64,000 bases of DNA, taken from Azospira inquinata. Lineage in GTDB: Bacteria; Pseudomonadota; Gammaproteobacteria; Burkholderiales; Rhodocyclaceae. The stretch lies in contig NZ_CP064782.1 in assembly GCF_018905915.1 (NCBI RefSeq), forward strand, positions 930,001 to 994,000, in the 5' to 3' direction. A model generated the notes under the pieces. It worked only from the letters and a program-made list of their open reading frames with translations, had not been told where the DNA came from and did not search any database. A program made the translations under genes and the position numbers. This document shows positions 62,603 to 64,000 of this stretch, piece by piece; within the stretch, counting starts at the first letter, position 1; each line of letters begins with the position of its first letter.

Positions 62603-64000
62603 GCGGCGCTGCCCTGAAAATCGGGGGCTACGGGGCGGCCACCTTCCGCAACAAGGCGCCGCCTTGTTGCTGCTTCTGGTCCTAATGGCCGGATGGCTGG
62701 CCCTGGTCCCCTGGTTTTTCCCCCGCCCCGCCAGCCCGGACCCGGCCCTGAGCCAGGCCAAGGAAGCCCTGATCGGCTTTGCCGCCACCTATCGGGATCG
62801 CTATCCGGACCAGATGTTCGGCTACCTGCCCTGCCCCGACCGGGATGGGGACGGGGTGGCCGATCCCCCCTGCGGCGCCCAGGAGCAGGCCGCCATGGGC
62901 TATCTGCCCTACAAGACCCTGGGGCTTCCGGCCCTCACGGACAGCCAGGGCAACTGCCTCTGGTACGGAGTGGCCGGGGGCTTCAAGGACAATCCGGCCA
63001 GTGCCACGCCCCTGAATTGGGACACGCCGGGCCAATTTCTCCTCCCTGCCCCGGCGGGCGCCACTCCCCTGGAGGGGGCCCTGGCCGCCGTGATTTTCGC
63101 CCCCGGACCGCCCCTAACCCCGCAGCGGCGCCGCCCGGGAGCGGGCAACTGCGGCGGAGATCGGGCCGAGGACTGGGCCCAATACCTGGAAAGCCTCAGC
63201 CCCGGCGCTGATCTGGCAGCCCCCCTAACCCTCCGCCCGGGACTCCCCGGCCAGGGCGACAACAATGACCGGCTGCTGGGCATCGGCACGGAGGAGCTGT
63301 TTTTCCGCCGCATCCGCCTGCGCCGGGATTTTCAGGGGCCCGGGTCGGGGCGCCGGGGCATCAACGGCTGGCTCGCCAATATCCGGGACTGCCTGCAAAG
63401 TGGGGCCGCCTTGCCCCGGCCCTCGCCCGCGGCCCCCCAGGCCGCCAATCCGGAACTGGTCACCGGCCGGATACCGGCTTCCTGCGCCAATCTGGCACCC
63501 CTGGGCTATGGCCGGGCCTTTGGCGATCACCTGTTCTACTCCCTGTGCGCCAGCAACCGGACCTGCCTCTCGGTCAATAGCCAGGCTTGCAGCGGCGCCC
63601 TGGTCTTCGCCGGGGAGCGGCAGACGGGCCAGGCACGGCAAACTCCGGCCCAGCGGGAACGGTGGGAAAACTACCTGGAAGCCCCCAATCTGACGACTCT
63701 GACCCGGACCGGACTGACCCTGGCGGGGGCCAGCACCTACACGGTCAGTGACGTGAGCCGCCCCGCCGCCCAGGACGTGGTTCTCTGCCTCAATCCACCC
63801 GCCGACCGGCTGTCCTTTGCCCAGAACATGGACAAGCTGCTGCCCGGCACGCCCTCTGGCGGCCCGTCGCCCGCCCTGGCCACCCCGGACGGCCCCCAGC
63901 AGACCCTCACCCTGGGCGCTCTGGGGGCAACCACTAGCCACGGCCTTCCCGCCGCCAGCCTATCCGGCTGTGCCTGGTTTGGGGATACCCTGGCCTTTGA
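62586..64000 (+). CDS. Pilin-like surface protein, truncated by window end
   Basis: Open from the ATG at 62586 to the end, 471 codons without a stop. After about 22 hydrophilic residues comes QQGAALLLLLVLMAGWLALV, like the N-terminal helix of PilX-type minor pilins (Gly then Ala, no Glu at position 5). A conserved block follows: ALIGFAATYRDRYPDQMFGYLPCP, then a DRDGDGVAD calcium-loop motif between two cysteines, MGYLPYKTLGLPALTDSQGNCLWYGVAGG and LNWDTPGQF. The rest is Cys-containing and Gly/Pro-rich (LLGIGTEELFFRRIR near 230). Similar proteins accompany MSHA-like loci in betaproteobacteria. A pilus-tip or adhesive role is inference. Confidence 0.75.
   Translation, partial: MPPVPERRCPENRGLRGGHLPQQGAALLLLLVLMAGWLALVPWFFPRPASPDPALSQAKEALIGFAATYRDRYPDQMFGYLPCPDRDGDGVADPPCGAQEQAAMGYLPYKTLGLPALTDSQGNCLWYGVAGGFKDNPASATPLNWDTPGQFLLPAPAGATPLEGALAAVIFAPGPPLTPQRRRPGAGNCGGDRAEDWAQYLESLSPGADLAAPLTLRPGLPGQGDNNDRLLGIGTEELFFRRIRLRRDFQGPGSGRRGINGWLANIRDCLQSGAALPRPSPAAPQAANPELVTGRIPASCANLAPLGYGRAFGDHLFYSLCASNRTCLSVNSQACSGALVFAGERQTGQARQTPAQRERWENYLEAPNLTTLTRTGLTLAGASTYTVSDVSRPAAQDVVLCLNPPADRLSFAQNMDKLLPGTPSGGPSPALATPDGPQQTLTLGALGATTSHGLPAASLSGCAWFGDTLAF

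Overview
The window reads as a chromosomal core segment from a high-GC Gram-negative bacterium, most likely a betaproteobacterium of the Rhodocyclales (an Azospira/Dechlorosoma-like relative is my best guess, from gene order and protein character, not from a database search). Pointers are a betaproteobacterial trimeric porin, the order rpe-gph-trpE-trpG-trpD-trpC, an mla operon that contains mlaA and runs into yadGH-type ABC genes, ibaG and murA, and a MSHA-type pilus locus. No insertion sequence, integrase, prophage or CRISPR array was seen. Almost all of the window is dense, operonic housekeeping DNA.

Layout. 1-1.5 kb: a small periplasmic protein, mostly empty DNA and a tRNA-Pro(CGG). 1.5-7.2 kb: ispB divergent from rplU-rpmA-obgE, then proB, then a convergent porin gene. 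7.8-13.6 kb (minus strand): rpe-gph, a candidate trp leader peptide with four Trp codons, then trpE-trpG-trpD-trpC. 13.8-16.9 kb: apaG, a methyltransferase, and oxyR divergent from a di-heme cytochrome c peroxidase gene across a regulatory region with a four-element OxyR-type site and a perfect FNR/ANR box. 16.9-40.8 kb (mostly minus strand): argJ, secA, an M23 peptidase, a DUF721/DciA gene, lpxC and a nearly complete dcw cell-wall/division cluster (mraZ-rsmH-ftsL-ftsI-murE-murF-mraY-murD-ftsW-murG-murC-ddlB-ftsQ-ftsA-ftsZ) that lacks murB. 41.0-44.8 kb: the RNase P RNA, a DUF3025 gene, a lipoprotein, pyrC and rsmI. 44.8-46.9 kb (plus): yraN, an exported HIRAN-domain protein, a gmhA/diaA-type SIS protein and dolP. 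47-54.1 kb (minus): mlaF-mlaE-mlaD-mlaA-mlaC-mlaB, an ABC-2 exporter pair, ibaG and murA. 54.4-64 kb (plus): a MSHA-type pilus assembly operon (secretin, TPR protein, MshE-type ATPase, GspF-type membrane protein, inner-membrane assembly proteins) ending in a truncated pilin-like gene that runs off the window.

How the genes work together. Much of the window builds and maintains the cell envelope: peptidoglycan precursors (murA, murC-G, mraY, ddlB), septal synthesis (ftsI, ftsW, ftsQLAZ), lipid A (lpxC), heptose for LPS (gmhA type), outer-membrane lipid asymmetry (mla, dolP), protein export (secA) and a surface pilus. Tight spacing with many 1-8 bp overlaps indicates translational coupling along the operons.

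The most interesting non-coding signals are the OxyR plus FNR control region of the cytochrome c peroxidase gene, the trp leader peptide and its flanking inverted repeat, a block of atypical codon use inside rsmH that looks like an imported segment, an rnpB -10 box formed by the stop codon of the preceding gene, and three MraZ-type repeats in front of mraZ. I found no convincing wholly new multi-gene system. The pilus locus with its truncated, calcium-motif-bearing pilin-like protein is the part whose biology is least predictable.
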